Of a stretch of 64,000 nt of DNA, positions 11,573-23,579 are shown one piece after another. The notes beneath the pieces are model-generated. The model saw only the letters and a list, made by a program, of their open reading frames with translations. It was not told the DNA's origin and did not search any database. The stretch is from Locusta migratoria. Lineage: Eukaryota > Arthropoda > Insecta > Orthoptera > Acrididae. Positions within the stretch are counted from its first letter, which is position 1; the number at the start of each line of letters is the position of its first letter. The stretch covers positions 544,766,758-544,830,757 of the forward strand of contig CM048745.1 in assembly GCA_026315105.1 (NCBI GenBank). Reading direction: 5' to 3'. A program made the translations under genes and the position numbers.

Positions 11573-11754
11573 TTATGTTTTATAAGGATACATAACAAGA
11601 AGTATCAGCATATAGTGATGTGACAAGAATGATACGTGAAAGTTGAACTGTCAATTTTTAATGTAAATTTGCACATTTATAAACTGTAAACAATAAAAAT
11701 GTCATGACTAGACTTCTAAGCTCTTAAATGTGACGAATAAACCAACATTTTGCT

Positions 11755-11967
11755 ATTCGGAAGGATGGTGGTTCAAATCCATCTCCGGCCATCCAGATTT
11801 AGGTTTTCCGTGATTTCCCTAAATCACTCCAGGCAAATGCTGGGATGGTTCCTTTAAAAGGGCACGGCCGACTTCCTTCCACATCCTTACCCAAACCTTT
11901 CGAGCGTAAGCTCCGTTTCTAATGACCACGCTGTCGCCGGGACGTTAAACTCCAAGCTTCCTTCCTT
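11755..11967 (+). mobile_element. SINE family B, 5'-truncated
   Basis: It starts in the T-arm part of a tRNA-like head (GGTTCAAATCC) and continues into a conserved body (tttaggttttccgtgatttc, ctccaggcaaatgc, gggacgttaaac), ending in CTTCC repeats. The target duplication CCAACATTTTGCT lies at 11742-11754 and 11968-11980. A second copy is nested in the solo LTR at about 48.2 kb. Confidence 0.9.
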
Positions 11968-12171
11968 CCAACATTTTGCTAAAATAAGCTGATGTTTATT
12001 GGAATTTGTTTCTACGGCAACATTGCCTATAAGAACCAATGTTGCTTAAAAGCAACATTAAATTATTTTTTAAAAGAACATAAAAAATCGACATTCATAC
12101 ATCTAACGAAGTGTAAAAATACGGGCAATTTTTTTTTCTAAAAACTTCAAAATTCGCTAAACAAGGGTTAA

Positions 12172-12290
12172 ACTGACTAAAGACAACACACACACACACA
12201 CACACACACACGACCGATGGTGGAGTCGAACCTCCGACGTGGAATGGCCGCGCACATCGTAGCAAGGCACTACCGCGGCTCCACTCAGGT
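12172..12290 (-). mobile_element. tRNA-derived SINE head with CA-repeat tail
   Basis: On the minus strand a tRNA-like head contains AGCCGCGGTAGTGCC (box A-like) and GGTTCGACTCC (box B), followed by a (CA)n tract at 12185-12210. It resembles the subfamily at 46356-46565. The 3' body is missing. Confidence 0.6.
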
Positions 12291-12297
12291 TAAGGTA

Positions 12298-12490
12298 GAA
12301 TTCCACCAGGAGCTATATCTTCCTTTGGTAGCGTGTCTGCGAGCAGTGAGCTCCATCTGTTGAGACGAAGTGCCTCTGGTGCTTCCTCCAGCAATAACTC
12401 TTGAGAGATTTCAGGTGAGATCATGTGGCCTAGTGACCTTGTAGAAGTTGTTGGTAGTCATTGTCTTGTTATGTTCTCTCATAGTCTGCA
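12298..12490 (-). mobile_element. LINE fragment of the 61.2-64 kb family
   Basis: The minus strand reads LLQTMREHNKTMTTNN and continues with text parallel to the C-terminal region at 61279-61611 (shared words at the nucleotide level around tgttctctcat.gtctgca). It is a short, decayed copy of that LINE. Confidence 0.5.
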
Positions 12491-12500
12491 GCAAAGACCC

Positions 12501-12606
12501 GTCAAATGTTCAAATGTTTGTAAATCTATGGGACAACTACTTTGGTCATCAGTCCCTAGGCTTACAAGCTACTGAAACTAACTTATACTAAAGACAACAA
12601 ATACAC
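12501..12606 (-). mobile_element. SINE family A 3'-tail fragment
   Basis: It contains TCAAATGTTCAAATG and GGTCATCAGTCCCTAGGC, the 3' body of the family A SINE in minus orientation. The tRNA-like head is absent. Confidence 0.75.
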
Positions 12607-12667
12607 TGAAACTGAATATTCAGTCGGTCCTTAAAAAAAATTTAAAACATTCTTCGTATAATTCGAC

Positions 12668-13438
12668 ATCTACATGTACAGCTACATCCATACTCCGCAA
12701 GCCACCCGACGGTGTGTGTCCGGGGTACCTTGAGTACCACTATCGGTTCTCCTTCCTATTCCAGTCTCGTATTGTTCGCGGAAAGAAAGATTGTCGGTAT
12801 GCCTCTGTGTGGGCACTAATCTCGCTGATATGATCCTCATGTTCTCTTCGCGAGATATAAGTAGGAGGGAGCAATATATTGCAAGACTCCTCGGTAAAGG
12901 TATGCTCTCGAAACTTCGACCAAAGCCCGTACCGAGCGTCAGAGAGTCTCTCCTGCAGAGTCTTCCACTAGCGTTTATCGATCTCATCTCCGTAACGCTT
13001 TCACGATTATTAAATGATCCTGTAACGATGCGCGATGCTCTCCGTTGGATCTTCTCTACTTCCTCTATCAACCCCACTTGGTACGGATCCCACACCGGTG
13101 AGCAGTATTCAAGCAGTGGTTGTTCCATTTTAAATCACTCCTAATGCCTACCCCCAGATAATTTATGAATTAACTGCTCCCAGTTGCTGACCTGCTATAG
13201 TGTAGCTAAATGATAAAGGATCTTTCTTTCTGTGTATTCGCAGAGCATTACACTTGTCTACATTGAGATTCAATTTCCATTGTGCCAATTCAACGCAGAT
13301 CCTCCTGCATTTCAGTACGATTTTCCACTGTTACAACCTCTCTATATACTACAGCATCATCCGCAAAAAGCCTCAATGAACTTCCAATGTTATCCACAAT
13401 GTCATTTGTATATACTGTGAACAGCGGGTTGAAAGGTG
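12668..13438 (-). mobile_element. CR1-like LINE, 3' part
   Basis: The minus strand encodes LLEYCSPVWDPYQVGLIEEV, the end of the reverse transcriptase, and the same 3' tail as the LINE at 4385-5499. Between 13140 and 13430 decayed reading frames keep words typical of this family's RT (a putative ADD region near 13350). Frameshifts and a 5' truncation near 13438 make it inactive. Confidence 0.75.
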
Positions 13439-14001
13439 AAAGGTGGATAGAGAGTTTGATAAATGTAATTGGAAAGTTTTTAATAAGTTATCTGTCTCTC
13501 TAACAGTTTCCCTCGGCGGTATTAACCACCACAATCGTGGTGGACTCTAACCGCCGACGGCGACTAGCGGCGCGCTCCTCATCTAGTCTGGTGGGCCGGA
13601 TTTGCGAGCCTCTACTCTCAAATATCAGCTCTGTTTTGCAGTAATTGGAATTATAAATGAATAAATCACGTATTAAAAAACTCGATTTATTGAATGTATG
13701 TGTTAAGATTTCTTTTGTTTAAGATGTGATAGTTAAAAGTTTTTTGTCTTTGTTCTGTCTGTTTCATGGATGATGGAGGCGCTGCAATGAACAGCAGCAG
13801 CGTCGCCGCAGCACCGACCGGTGTCATAGGACTGTCCATCATATGAAGTTAGCCGACGGTCACGGGGCAGCTGACTTGAAAACGAAAAAATACTGTTGTA
13901 TTACGCTCGTTCAGTCTCATGTTAATGTTTGATTGGATCAAAGCACTAACAATCCTTATATTATCAACAATTATCGATTATAAAATATTCTATAGAAAAT
14001 A

Positions 14002-14005
<4 letters not shown>
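13439..14005. other. Unassigned; GC-rich hairpin near 13515
   Basis: A hairpin CGGCGGT...ACCACCAC/GTGGTGG...ACCGCCG spans about 13514-13557. I see no gene in the rest. Confidence 0.35.

Positions 14006-14041
<36 letters not shown>
14006..14041. repeat. (AT)n microsatellite
   Basis: Uninterrupted TA dinucleotides immediately precede the 300 bp ribozyme-bearing repeat. Confidence 0.95.
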
Positions 14042-14045
<4 letters not shown>

Positions 14046-14339
14046 AAGAGATGACTTACCAAAAGGACCGGCTCGTCGAGAGAAACAAATAAAATCACAC
14101 ACAAACACACATACAAGCTTTCGCCACCACTGGCAGCTTCTTCAGGAAAAAGAGGAAAAAAGGGGAGGAAAAGGGAAGGATATGGGTTTTAAGGAAGTGG
14201 AAAAGGAGTCATTCCAATCCCAGGAGTGGAAGGACTTACCTTAGGGGAAAAAAAGGAAGGTAAACAAATACACACACACTCAGACATATCGAAACGCAAA
14301 AACACCTAGACAGACATTTGTGAAAAGCAAATTTTCCCT

Positions 14340-14341
<2 letters not shown>
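14042..14341 (-). repeat. Interspersed repeat carrying a hammerhead-like motif, bounded by (AT)n
   Basis: The segment (GACTTACCAAAAGGACCGGC near 14052, ACACAAACACACATACAAGC near 14100, an A/G-rich middle, GACTTACCTTAGGGG near 14232) has the look of an abundant insect repeat. It is embedded exactly between two (AT)n tracts. Orientation is taken from the ribozyme-like motif. I do not know its class. Confidence 0.55.
14116..14145 (-). ncRNA. Hammerhead-like motif with strong stem II
   Basis: The minus strand reads CTGAAGA (canonical CUGANGA), A, then GCTGCC-AGT-GGTGGC, which pairs over 6 bp (two G-U) with a 3-base loop, then GAAAG and the palindrome AGCT. Of all copies in the window this has one of the best core and stem combinations. 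The single base between A9 and stem II is a departure from the textbook fold. Confidence 0.55.

Positions 14342-14404
<63 letters not shown>
14342..14404. repeat. (AT)n microsatellite followed by T run
   Basis: Over 60 bases of AT dinucleotides run into a T stretch ending near 14420. Confidence 0.95.
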
Positions 14405-14420
<16 letters not shown>

Positions 14421-14819
14421 GAAAGTTATTATGTTTCGATAGTTATTCGAAATTAGTGGAATTCTGATTGTGAAATTTTAATCTAGAAATCTGTGCATTT
14501 CAATCGAACATCAAGGTTTGGCTACATAACATTGAAAGCTATGTATTGAAGGGTTGTAGCTCCCAAACTAACAGTGATAGGAATGTAGTTTAAATTGATT
14601 TGAACACAGCTGGTTTCAACGAATTCAATGCACAGTAGAAAAAATATTGTTCCATTTAAAAAATTATATCTTTGTGCTGTAACTCTTTGGAAAATGATAC
14701 AATAAACTATGTTCATAGCTCCGCAGAAAGTGTAACATTTCTTTTGTTGACCTACCGCATTAAAATTTCCCGTCACCTATTATTTTATAAGTTACAGAGG
14801 CAAACACACTTAGTGAAAC

Positions 14820-14823
<4 letters not shown>

Positions 14824-14886
<63 letters not shown>
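14824..14886. repeat. (AT)n microsatellite
   Basis: This is a third long AT tract within 900 bp. It immediately precedes the candidate Helitron. Confidence 0.95.
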
Positions 14887-14889
<3 letters not shown>

Positions 14890-16328
14890 TAACAGGACAC
14901 TCATTCACTCACTCATTGACTAAACACGAAATCTTGAAAACTACTTCATCTATGTAGCTGAAATTGGGTAAGAATGTAGTTTATAGGTAGAGGAGGTCAG
15001 CTAAGAAAGTACTTTGCGATAGTATCCATAGTTCAGGAGATATGACGTCATATACAATGACTACTTCCCCGTTCTTGCGGCACGTGATAGTGTGACTTTA
15101 TCAGTCCACTATTCGAAGAGAGCACTTAGCGACTTGCAAAAACTTTAAACACAATTTCAAACCTTTCGGTAACTCTTTATCTCTCACACCCCAGCAAAAT
15201 GGTGAAAGGACAAAAGTTTGTTGTTTACTACTTTTTCAGCATTCATACACTAAAATTACGGCATTGGAATGAGGTTACAATTTATTACTCATACACTATT
15301 AATTGTATTCGCGAGATGTTACAGACTTTATACACACATACCACTGAACGTACGTTCGAAATTTTATGATAGTACGTCATACAGTTCACGAGAGATGACG
15401 TCATAAACAATGAGATGCGAGAAAATACATCACGCGACAATATTGCACACTCCCTTCTAAACCACTGGACCGATTTCAAACAGACTTGATACACATATTC
15501 CTTACCGTGAGGTAACAGTTCCTGAAGAATTAAGAATCGCATACCACACATGGTCCTGAGATATGACGTCATATACAATAGCAATCGCAAAAAACTGCCA
15601 CATAATGCGATGAGACTTTATGTATACACTGTATGAGAATGAGAGACTTAGCGACTTGCAACAAACTTTAATTATATATTCAAACGTTTATTATATTTTT
15701 TTCTCGCGGACAAAATTATGAAAGTAAATAAGTTTCTGGGTTATTACTTTTCCACTATTCATGGACTAAAACTACGGCATTCGGTATGACATTACTGTTT
15801 ATAATTTATACACTACAAATTCTAGCCGCACGAAATTTTACAGACAGTATACACACACATAGCTGAATGTACCTTCGAAATTGCATCACAGTACGACACG
15901 CAGTTCATGAGATATGAGGACATAAACAGTAAAGTTCACGGAAAACCGCGCCATCACCCATCAAGTTGTAATCCATTACTTCTTTATTACTAATTGTATT
16001 CGCAACAGATTTTACAGACCTATAGCACTTATACAAATGAATATATATGTGAAAATTATACAATTGTACAACATATAACTCAATAAATATGAGATCGTAC
16101 GAATTTTATACGTCACATGTATTTTGTTTACTATATTTCTTTGTTTGGATACTCCACTTATAATTTTGTACATTATGCAAGACAGCGTTATATCTTATAT
16201 ATTCTCCGATAAATACATTTTTAGAAAATAGAGATGGACAGAGAGAGAGAAGGGATAGGAGAAGTACTAATTCAAGGCAGGAATAAATAAATAAATAAAT
16301 ACCCGGGCAACGCCAGGTTTTCAGCTAG
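14890..16328 (+). mobile_element. Candidate non-autonomous Helitron
   Basis: The right end reads TACCCGGGCAACGCCAGGTT then TTCAGCTAGT at 16302-16329: a short GC hairpin about 10 bases before CTAG followed by T, the form of a Helitron 3' terminus. The interior repeats a degenerate unit with the words GAGATATGACGTCATA at about 15038, 15395 (gagagatgacgtcata), 15561 and 15910. The 5' TC end is not certain and may lie near the TCATTCACTCACTCATTG text at 14900. No Rep/helicase is encoded. Confidence 0.5.
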
Positions 16329-16329
16329 T

Positions 16330-19300
16330 ACTTCGGAAAGAAGTTCAACAGCGCGGTTTATGTAGGGAATTGATTTGCTAGGTGATATTCAAATAGTAAA
16401 TGGTTAATTAGCAACTGACTACAAGATCTATAAACACGTTTTTTAATAAGACTGAGCTAGATTTATGACAAGTTCATGATGTGGGAGATTATCTAGGAAA
16501 CTTCCACCCTTCACCTTTGCCCTACTGCACTAGGCGCCTTGGAACGCTCGGACACTCCACCGTGGTAGCAAAGGCCTCCGGACCTTGGATGGGTCAATTC
16601 CAACAATGTCTTTGTAATAAACTTCCGAAACATTAAATGTCCTACAAGTAATAAGCTCACGAGCGTGTAATTTTACATGGCCACCTGTTCTATTCAGTAA
16701 ACCATCAAGAACGATATCAACCATCCAGTAAATACGTGACCAGTAAATTCTTCTCTATAGAAAAATTCAGAGTTGCTCCGACAAAAAAGGAAGGACTATC
16801 AACTACAGCCTACAATCCTATTGCTTTCACTTTCACACTCCTAATATATTCACCAGATTTTAGGCTGATGATGAACCGGTACTGTTAGTTCGCTTTATTA
16901 CTTTATCCTACAATATTCTTTATTCATTTTTATTAATGCCAAGATGTTTGTTGGATCCTTTATTTTAGACGAGCTTAGTTGGCCGTTCAGGTCGTTATTT
17001 TGTTACAGTGCACTTTTGAATTAGAGACCAGTGGGCGCAGAAGTGCATTAAATGAAGAAAATACAAGGAGCCAGGCTCCACAGCACTCTTTCCCTCCCCG
17101 TGTGTGTGTGAATGTGTATTAGAGGTGGTGAGATGACAGAGGTTGTAGTGGGTTTAGCAGTAGTAGATAGTTCCAAGAAGGATAGCGAACATTTGCTTAC
17201 TAAGAGAACAACAGAGATTTTCTTGTGGTACCAGAGAACAGAACGCGAGTCGAATAGGTTGTCAGGTTGGCGGTGGGTCACGTTATGCCTTCAGTCAATG
17301 GGAGACCTCCGCCGAGCAACTTGAAACGGAAGAGCGGTTAGGAGAGGTGTCCGCCACTAGTGACAGAGTTGGCTGAGTCCTCGAACCGAGAGGACGTGAG
17401 TACGATACGTCTGGTATGAGTTTCGTAAATGTGCCTTATTGTGCTAATTTTATTGAGTTATTCGATCGGTAATGTTGCAACTACCATCATTCAATCGCGA
17501 AGTCATGTGCAATTTTTAGAAATTCAGCCTAATGAGGGACCTGAAATTGTAACGGTTTCTTTTGTGTGGGACTTCAGCTTCAACCCTTCAATTTTTAGTT
17601 TCAAATAAGTATCAGGGAGTAATGATTCATGATTAAGTGCATGTGTTTGTATTACAAAATAAATGACGATGTTTGTAGCAGAATCTAATTTAATTCATTA
17701 TTTCGAGCATGCAGAGGATGCGTTCCCGCCATTTCCCGTTTTCTAAAATTTTGTGACCTCAAGAGGTCCAACAGTAGCTAATAATCACCTTAAGTGTGCT
17801 TTAGTAACTTTTATTAATTACCGTGCCTAAATAATTTCTGATTTCTCTCGCAATTACCGTGCCTAAATAATTTCTGATTTCTCTCTCTCTCTCTTTTTTA
17901 ACCTTTAACAACGGTTTTCTTCTTTTTCTTTTTTATGAAACGGTCATGGGCCATCAGCTCCAACGATCTGCTGCAGTTAAATATGTGGCTCTATAGCAAG
18001 GAACTAAATCGAACAGTATACCACGCGCGTGCTAGTTATGAAGATACGAGTGATGCCCAGAAAATTAATGGATTCTTGAGTATAGTAGCAAAACCTCTGT
18101 AAGCACATTCAGTGTAACTAAATCAATGTTTCAATATCGGTGGGTGAAATTTTGTCCCGAGATTATTGCCAGATTTACGGTTTTTCTTAGGGAGAGGACA
18201 CGAACGTTTGTGAAGCACCACCTGGCTTGGCAACGTCTCTTTGTATCGGCCTTGTTGTGAATTATATTCTTCTTAACGGTCAAAGGTATTTTCCTCTTGA
18301 AATATATTTGATTTATTATTATTATTATTATTTGTGGTATTTTCCCTTTTCGCGAATGTTAATAGAAGTCCTGGAACTTATAATTAGTATGCTGGTAGTG
18401 CCTGGGAACAGCTGTGCTGTTTCTCTCAGGAAGAACGTAGTTTAACGCCTTGTAATGCAAATTTTCGTAGAGCATGCCACATCCAGTTTCTAGTGTTTTG
18501 AGCATGAATTGTGGTGAGAATGAATGATGTTTACTGGAGCTTCCTTTGTGCCCCATTCCACCATATGCGAATATTCACAACGAAATACAACCAATGCATT
18601 TAGTGAGACCAGTAATTTTAAATATTTTACGCCTAGCCAGTCGGCAGGATTACGTAACATCATTGATTCACTTTTAATATGTTTAGTGTTGACGTCCTAG
18701 CTACAATAAAATATGTAAAACTTACATCTCTGTCCCCATCTTCTTATTTAATTCGTATCTCCGCCCATACTTTAAGCCCTATTATATATAAAATGATTAT
18801 TTGGGTTGTGGTGGCGATTCAAAGTGGAAGTTTGGGAAATCATGTCCAATAGCCAAAATTCGAAACGAGCGTTACCCGTTTAGAAATAGAAATTAAATTA
18901 ATGAGTGGAAAACTGAAACCACATGAAAGATCATGGTGATAAAATATAATAATCAAATGGTTCCGAATGGGGACTGCAGGTTACGGGAGGTAAATGTGAA
19001 CGCCCTGATAAACTTACACAAGGAACAGGTGTATAAATGTGCATGGTTGTTCCAGAAATAAAAATGACGTCGTGTATCAATATTATCAACCGCCCTATTG
19101 ACTCCGGTCGCGAACGCCTGCTGCGACGAAAATAACGTGGCATTTCTTGAGTCGTACAATGCAGTTGCCTGTAGATCAGTTCAGTTCAGCCTACAAGCGC
19201 GACCGAAGTGTCTTGGGCTTCGCTCCTATATTACCAACTTCCGTGACGGTGGCACCCGAATCAAGATCTCGGGAAAACAATGTAGCATGTGCATCGAAGT

Positions 19301-19373
19301 GTCCAAGCCTACATACGGCAGCGTTGCGCATGTGCAAATCAGTTGCCACAGCTCACAGAGAGGTATAGCCGTG
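16330..19373. other. Long stretch without recognisable genes
   Basis: I see only low-complexity runs, a 36 bp tandem duplication (17816-17887) and small ORFs without family features (16530-16724, 17048-17281, 18227-18445, 18931-19143). It may be unique host intergenic or intronic DNA. Confidence 0.35.
17816..17887 (+). repeat. 36 bp tandem duplication
   Basis: The unit containing ACCGTGCCTAAATAATTTCT occurs twice with a 36 bp period and runs into a CT repeat. Confidence 0.85.
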
Positions 19374-19560
19374 CCTCAAATGTTCAAATGTTTGTTAACT
19401 TATTGGACCAAACTCGTATGTTCGTCAGACCCTAAACTTTCAAACTGCTTAAATCGACTTTCACTAAGGGCGACACACACAATCCCATCTCCGAGCAAGG
19501 ACTCGAACCTCCAGCGGGAACGACTGCCCAGGCCTTAGCATGACGATTCAGACCATGTGG
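19374..19560 (-). mobile_element. tRNA-derived SINE, minus strand, diverged subfamily
   Basis: The tail TCAAATGTTCAAATG at 19378 and the box B complement GGACTCGAACCTCC near 19498 identify it. The head is more diverged than in family A copies and no clean target duplication was seen. Confidence 0.7.
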
Positions 19561-19689
19561 AAAATTTGTGCGTCAGCGGTGCCTCACACAGGGGGCATGC
19601 CAGAATTGCTTGCCGGCTTTTGGCAAGATAAATGTGCACTTTTTCTCAACGTTATACTTCATTTATGATCTCCATTAAAAACACATTTC

Positions 19690-20072
19690 CATATGCCGTT
19701 TCTACACTGTCGTTTGCTTGAAGCATCCCACGATTCTCCTTGCACTGCTGTTGACCGCTACGTCAACATGCTTAGCATTAACTGCAGCGCGTCCCACGCA
19801 GGAAAGGTATGATCAGCGGCTGATAAAGCAAGCGCATATACAAAATTTCCCTTTACAAACACTGACCTTCTGTTACAGATTTAGACATTACTGCCCGTGC
19901 GTTACAACTGCGTTCCAGTGGGACAACTAGATGAACTGTTATTGACCAATATTTCAGTTGCTCCCATCGCCATGCGATGTCCTGCTCTCACTGTGCATTT
20001 CACTGGCGTAATGCATACACTTGTGTCTCACTGATACTGGAATTAGTTGGCATCATAGTACTGGGAGAGTTC
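19690..20072 (-). mobile_element. LINE fragment of the 61-64 kb family
   Basis: Segments such as GATTTAGACATTACTG near 19880 and TGGCATCATAGTACT near 20049 match the LINE at 63.6-63.9 kb in the same orientation. All reading frames are broken. A SINE abuts its left-hand (upstream-coding) end at about 20075. Confidence 0.6.
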
Positions 20073-20074
20073 AT

Positions 20075-20272
20075 CAAATGTTCAAATGTTAGTATAGCTT
20101 ATGGGACTTAACTACGGGGTCATCAGTCCCTAAACTTACAAACTACTTATGAAATAGCTAAGACTAAGGATGGCACAATATCCATGCCCGAAGGGGGATT
20201 CGAACCCCTCACCCTAGTGGCCGTGTGGACAGTGACTGGCGCGCCGCAGAGCGCTCGGCCACCGCGGCCGGC
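20075..20272 (-). mobile_element. tRNA-derived SINE family A
   Basis: It has the full family body in minus orientation, with box B complement GGATTCGAACC and the head ending GCCGCGGCCGGC. The variable part of the head differs from other copies (CACCCTAGTGGCCGTGTGG). No target duplication was clear. Confidence 0.88.
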
Positions 20273-22194
20273 GGTAGAAGATCCTGGCAATTGCTATTTA
20301 CTGGTACTTTTTGTGTAGATACAGCCAGTATGATGCTTTGAGGGGGGGGACACTGTTGTTCGCCATCTGCTTCTCTTACCATTGCTGAAAGTTGTGATCT
20401 TTCGATGGTGAGGATACTCCGCCGTATACGAGACACTTCCGTTTTTGTGATTTTTTCCCATACATCTTTCTAAACATTTTTTGCTATCATCAGTGGAGAT
20501 TTGTATTGTGTTATACGTTAAAAGGACATTAAAATCACCGAGTAACGCACTTGTTACCTGTTGTTGTAACATAATCAGTGATTTTTAACGTTGCCTGATG
20601 TACAACAATAAATAAATCCCCAATGATGATAGTGATGATAGCATAAAATGTGCTGAAACGTGTAAGCGAAACCTCACAAAAAACGAAGTGTCTTGCATAC
20701 GGTGGAATATCCTCACCATTAATAAAGCAAGCACGGAAGAAAGAAGAGCATCAACATCAAAAAGATTGAATCTCCTGTTCTGAAGAAGGTGTTGGTAAGG
20801 GATGTTGCTGAAGCAATACTCTGTGACTCCAGTAATCCCACCACACTCAAAACCATCTTCGAAGAGATGATTTCTATTCGAGAATTGTGTCCTGTACTTC
20901 GTCTAAGCAGATAAACAATTTCCATGTGAAGCTCCACACATGAAATGCGTATCAACTACCTCCTCATTGGTAAAACGACGCATGCTGCTCGCGACCAGTA
21001 TGAGAAATAATGCTTCCAACTATCAGAGGACATTTTATGCACTGGAGTCATCAGCGCTCAAAGCGTCAGTACTTCACACATATTCCTAACGACATGTGCT
21101 TATTGCGGTCGTCTCTAACTGCCGTTAGATTTTAGATGTATAGTTTAGGATCACGCTAAAAGTCGATCACTGTACGTAACAAAAGCCTTGTTTATCCCTA
21201 AAATTAGTAAACGAGGTACGTGTGAACTACTGGTTCCTCCCTGCTATACAGCCTTGTTCCCTGACCGAAACTGAGAACTGGCTCGTTTCAAATTACTTCA
21301 ATAACAGGAAGTTAATACTACAGTGGCCAATATACATAGCAGCTCACACGTTATTACACACAGACATTAATAAGCAAGCCACCACAATTCAAGTTATCTT
21401 AGACAGGTGGCTAAGAAGACATTTATGGCGCAACGTAATTTAGACATAAGAAAAATTGCATCGGAGCATATTCTCAGCACTTGTGAAGAACAATATTAAA
21501 TAAAAGAGGGAAGGTGCTCTAAAACTACAATTTATAGGCAACTTACGGAATATGCTGAACTTAAACTTATTTATTCAGATAGAAAACAAGCAAAATGGGG
21601 AACGAATTTTGTTAATATAATAAAAATGCATCTCTTACATGGATTAATGCGGACAGTACCCAGCCTAAAATATACACGATTTAACGCTACTGGGGGGATG
21701 GATTCACAAACAACACTCATTCGCTCACACACACGCAATGCCACAGCGAAACTCACCAAAATCAGCGTCCTGAGACGAGGCGGAAGCAGGCGCCGCTATC
21801 GTAGACGAATTCAGCAAATCGGAGGTAGCACAAAACACAATATACAAAAACCCTTTGAAGCTGGCTCTGGTCTGTCGTGCCGGTTTTGAGATGGGGCGTG
21901 TGTATAGCCAAATTAAATTACATCTGAACTGGACTACGAGCAAACATGCTAACGGCGACACACCGCTACGTTACATGAACGCACTCTACTGAAGGTGAAG
22001 TGGTTGAAAACCGGATTTATTATACAAAATCAAGGTGGATTGTTAAGTTGCAGTCTGTTAGAAATCAAGCTAGGTACTGGTTTTATATAAGAGAAGTGGC
22101 GTGAACTCAGGCGACTAGCTGCATACCCCGGAAGTCGGAACTCGGACCCACGGATCAATGAAATTGAATAAATTCAGTTTCCTAAAAATGACGA
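20273..22194. other. Unassigned stretch
   Basis: There is no family motif. Small ORFs at 20719-20955 (−), 21626-21889 (+) and 21725-21961 (−) lack conserved features. Confidence 0.3.
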
Positions 22195-22577
22195 AAATTA
22201 ACGACTGCATGTAACCCATAGAAATGCTTAGAATTATATAAGAAAGCGAATGAAATACAGCTACACGTGATAGGGGGCGATTACAGAGATGGATGAGGTC
22301 CTGTCTCAGAAAAACCACAAAAATGAAATAATTAAGAAGTCGCAAAAATAAAAATAAGAATTACGGCATGCAACCCATAGAAATGTTTAGAATTACACGA
22401 AGAAGTGAAAGAAATGCAGCTACTCGCGATAGGGAGCGCTTACAGAGACGGATGAAGTCCAGTTTCAAAAAACTCGTAAAAGTGAAATAAATACAAAATC
22501 GAAAAAATCAAATTAAGAATTACAGCATGAAACCCATAGAAATGTTTAGAATTATATAAGGAAGCTATTGAAGGAGA
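22195..22577 (+). repeat. Tandem repeat, about 160 bp period, 2.4 copies
   Basis: Units start at about 22201, 22363 and 22522, each opening with a variant of AC(G/A)(A/G)CATG.AACCCATAG and continuing AAATG.TTAGAATTA. The third is partial. The units are about 85 percent alike by eye. Confidence 0.8.
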
Positions 22578-23216
22578 TTGTACGAGACTCAGAGAGAATT
22601 ACAAAGTCGTAGTGCGTACTACGAGTTGGAGAAGAAATGGCAAAATTAAAATAGGCGGCGAGAGAAGATCACGAAATATTAGTGGAAATCAGAAGTATAC
22701 CTGCATAGTTACTTGCCTGATGGGCATGGAACAAACAAGAATGGATGCAGAAGGCTTTGTTCTATGAACCAACCACGTGGAACATATAAGAAGGAAACGA
22801 TGAGTAGATTTTTACATGCACTGTATAAAATCAACATATCACCTATTAGAAATCGGGCCCCACAAAGCTAGAAAGTATTTACACAGATTTCATACACCAC
22901 CACATGATCACAAAATGTTTTAACATACCAAGCCGTTATCAAACTGCAACTAGAATCACACACACCGCGTTTATCTAATGGAAATCACTGAACTGAAAAA
23001 CGAGATCACATTTCTGCACACGATCGGAGAAAATATGAAAAAATAAAAAAATAAAATAAAAAATATAAAAATAAAATTATTCTAAGTTCACGAATCTAAG
23101 TTAAACGTGCTAGTCAATAAACAGAAACTAGATGAGAACCAACCCTACCTCACCAGACGACCAGAGCAGAATGATCACCCGAGTGGCCACCGGAAGCCGG
23201 AAAATCCACGAAAACA

Positions 23217-23382
23217 GCGGTGGTGGGGACGGACAGCGATACTCCCGCTCCAGTCACGGTATACCCGCCACTACGGGGCATGGATATTTGTGCCATCCTT
23301 AGGATTAGCTAGTTCATAAGTAGTTTATAAGTTTAGCGACTGATGACCCGTAGTTAAGTCCCGTAAGTTATACAAATATTTG
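23217..23382 (+). mobile_element. SINE family A, degenerate, head partly deleted
   Basis: The body from CTCCAGTCACGG (23248) through GCATGGATATTTGTGCC to CAAATATTTGAAACATT is recognisable. The box B region has been deleted. The poly(T)-like tail is the target of the next SINE. Confidence 0.75.
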
Positions 23383-23392
23383 AAACATTTTT

Positions 23393-23579
23393 TTTTAATT
23401 AAGCTTATGGGACTTAACTATGGGGTCATCAGTCCCTAAACTTAGAAACTACTTATCAACTACCTTATACTAAAGACGGCACAAATATCCATGCCCGAGG
23501 GGGGATTCGAACCCCTGACTGTAGTGGCCGTACAGACCGTGACTGGAGAGCATCAGTCTCCTCGGCCACCGCGGCCGGC
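23393..23579 (-). mobile_element. SINE family A inserted in the tail of the previous SINE
   Basis: A complete minus-strand copy with box B complement GGATTCGAACC. The short direct repeat AAACATTTTT at 23383-23392 and 23580-23589 fits a target duplication. Together with 23217-23382 it forms a tail-to-tail pair. Confidence 0.85.

Noticed and set aside
14342..14404. CRISPR-like or satellite array
   Set aside because: It is a simple AT dinucleotide repeat. No spacer-repeat structure exists anywhere in the window.
16870..16900. GCTGATGATGAACCGG as another hammerhead core
   Set aside because: There is no stem II that pairs and no GAAA after it.
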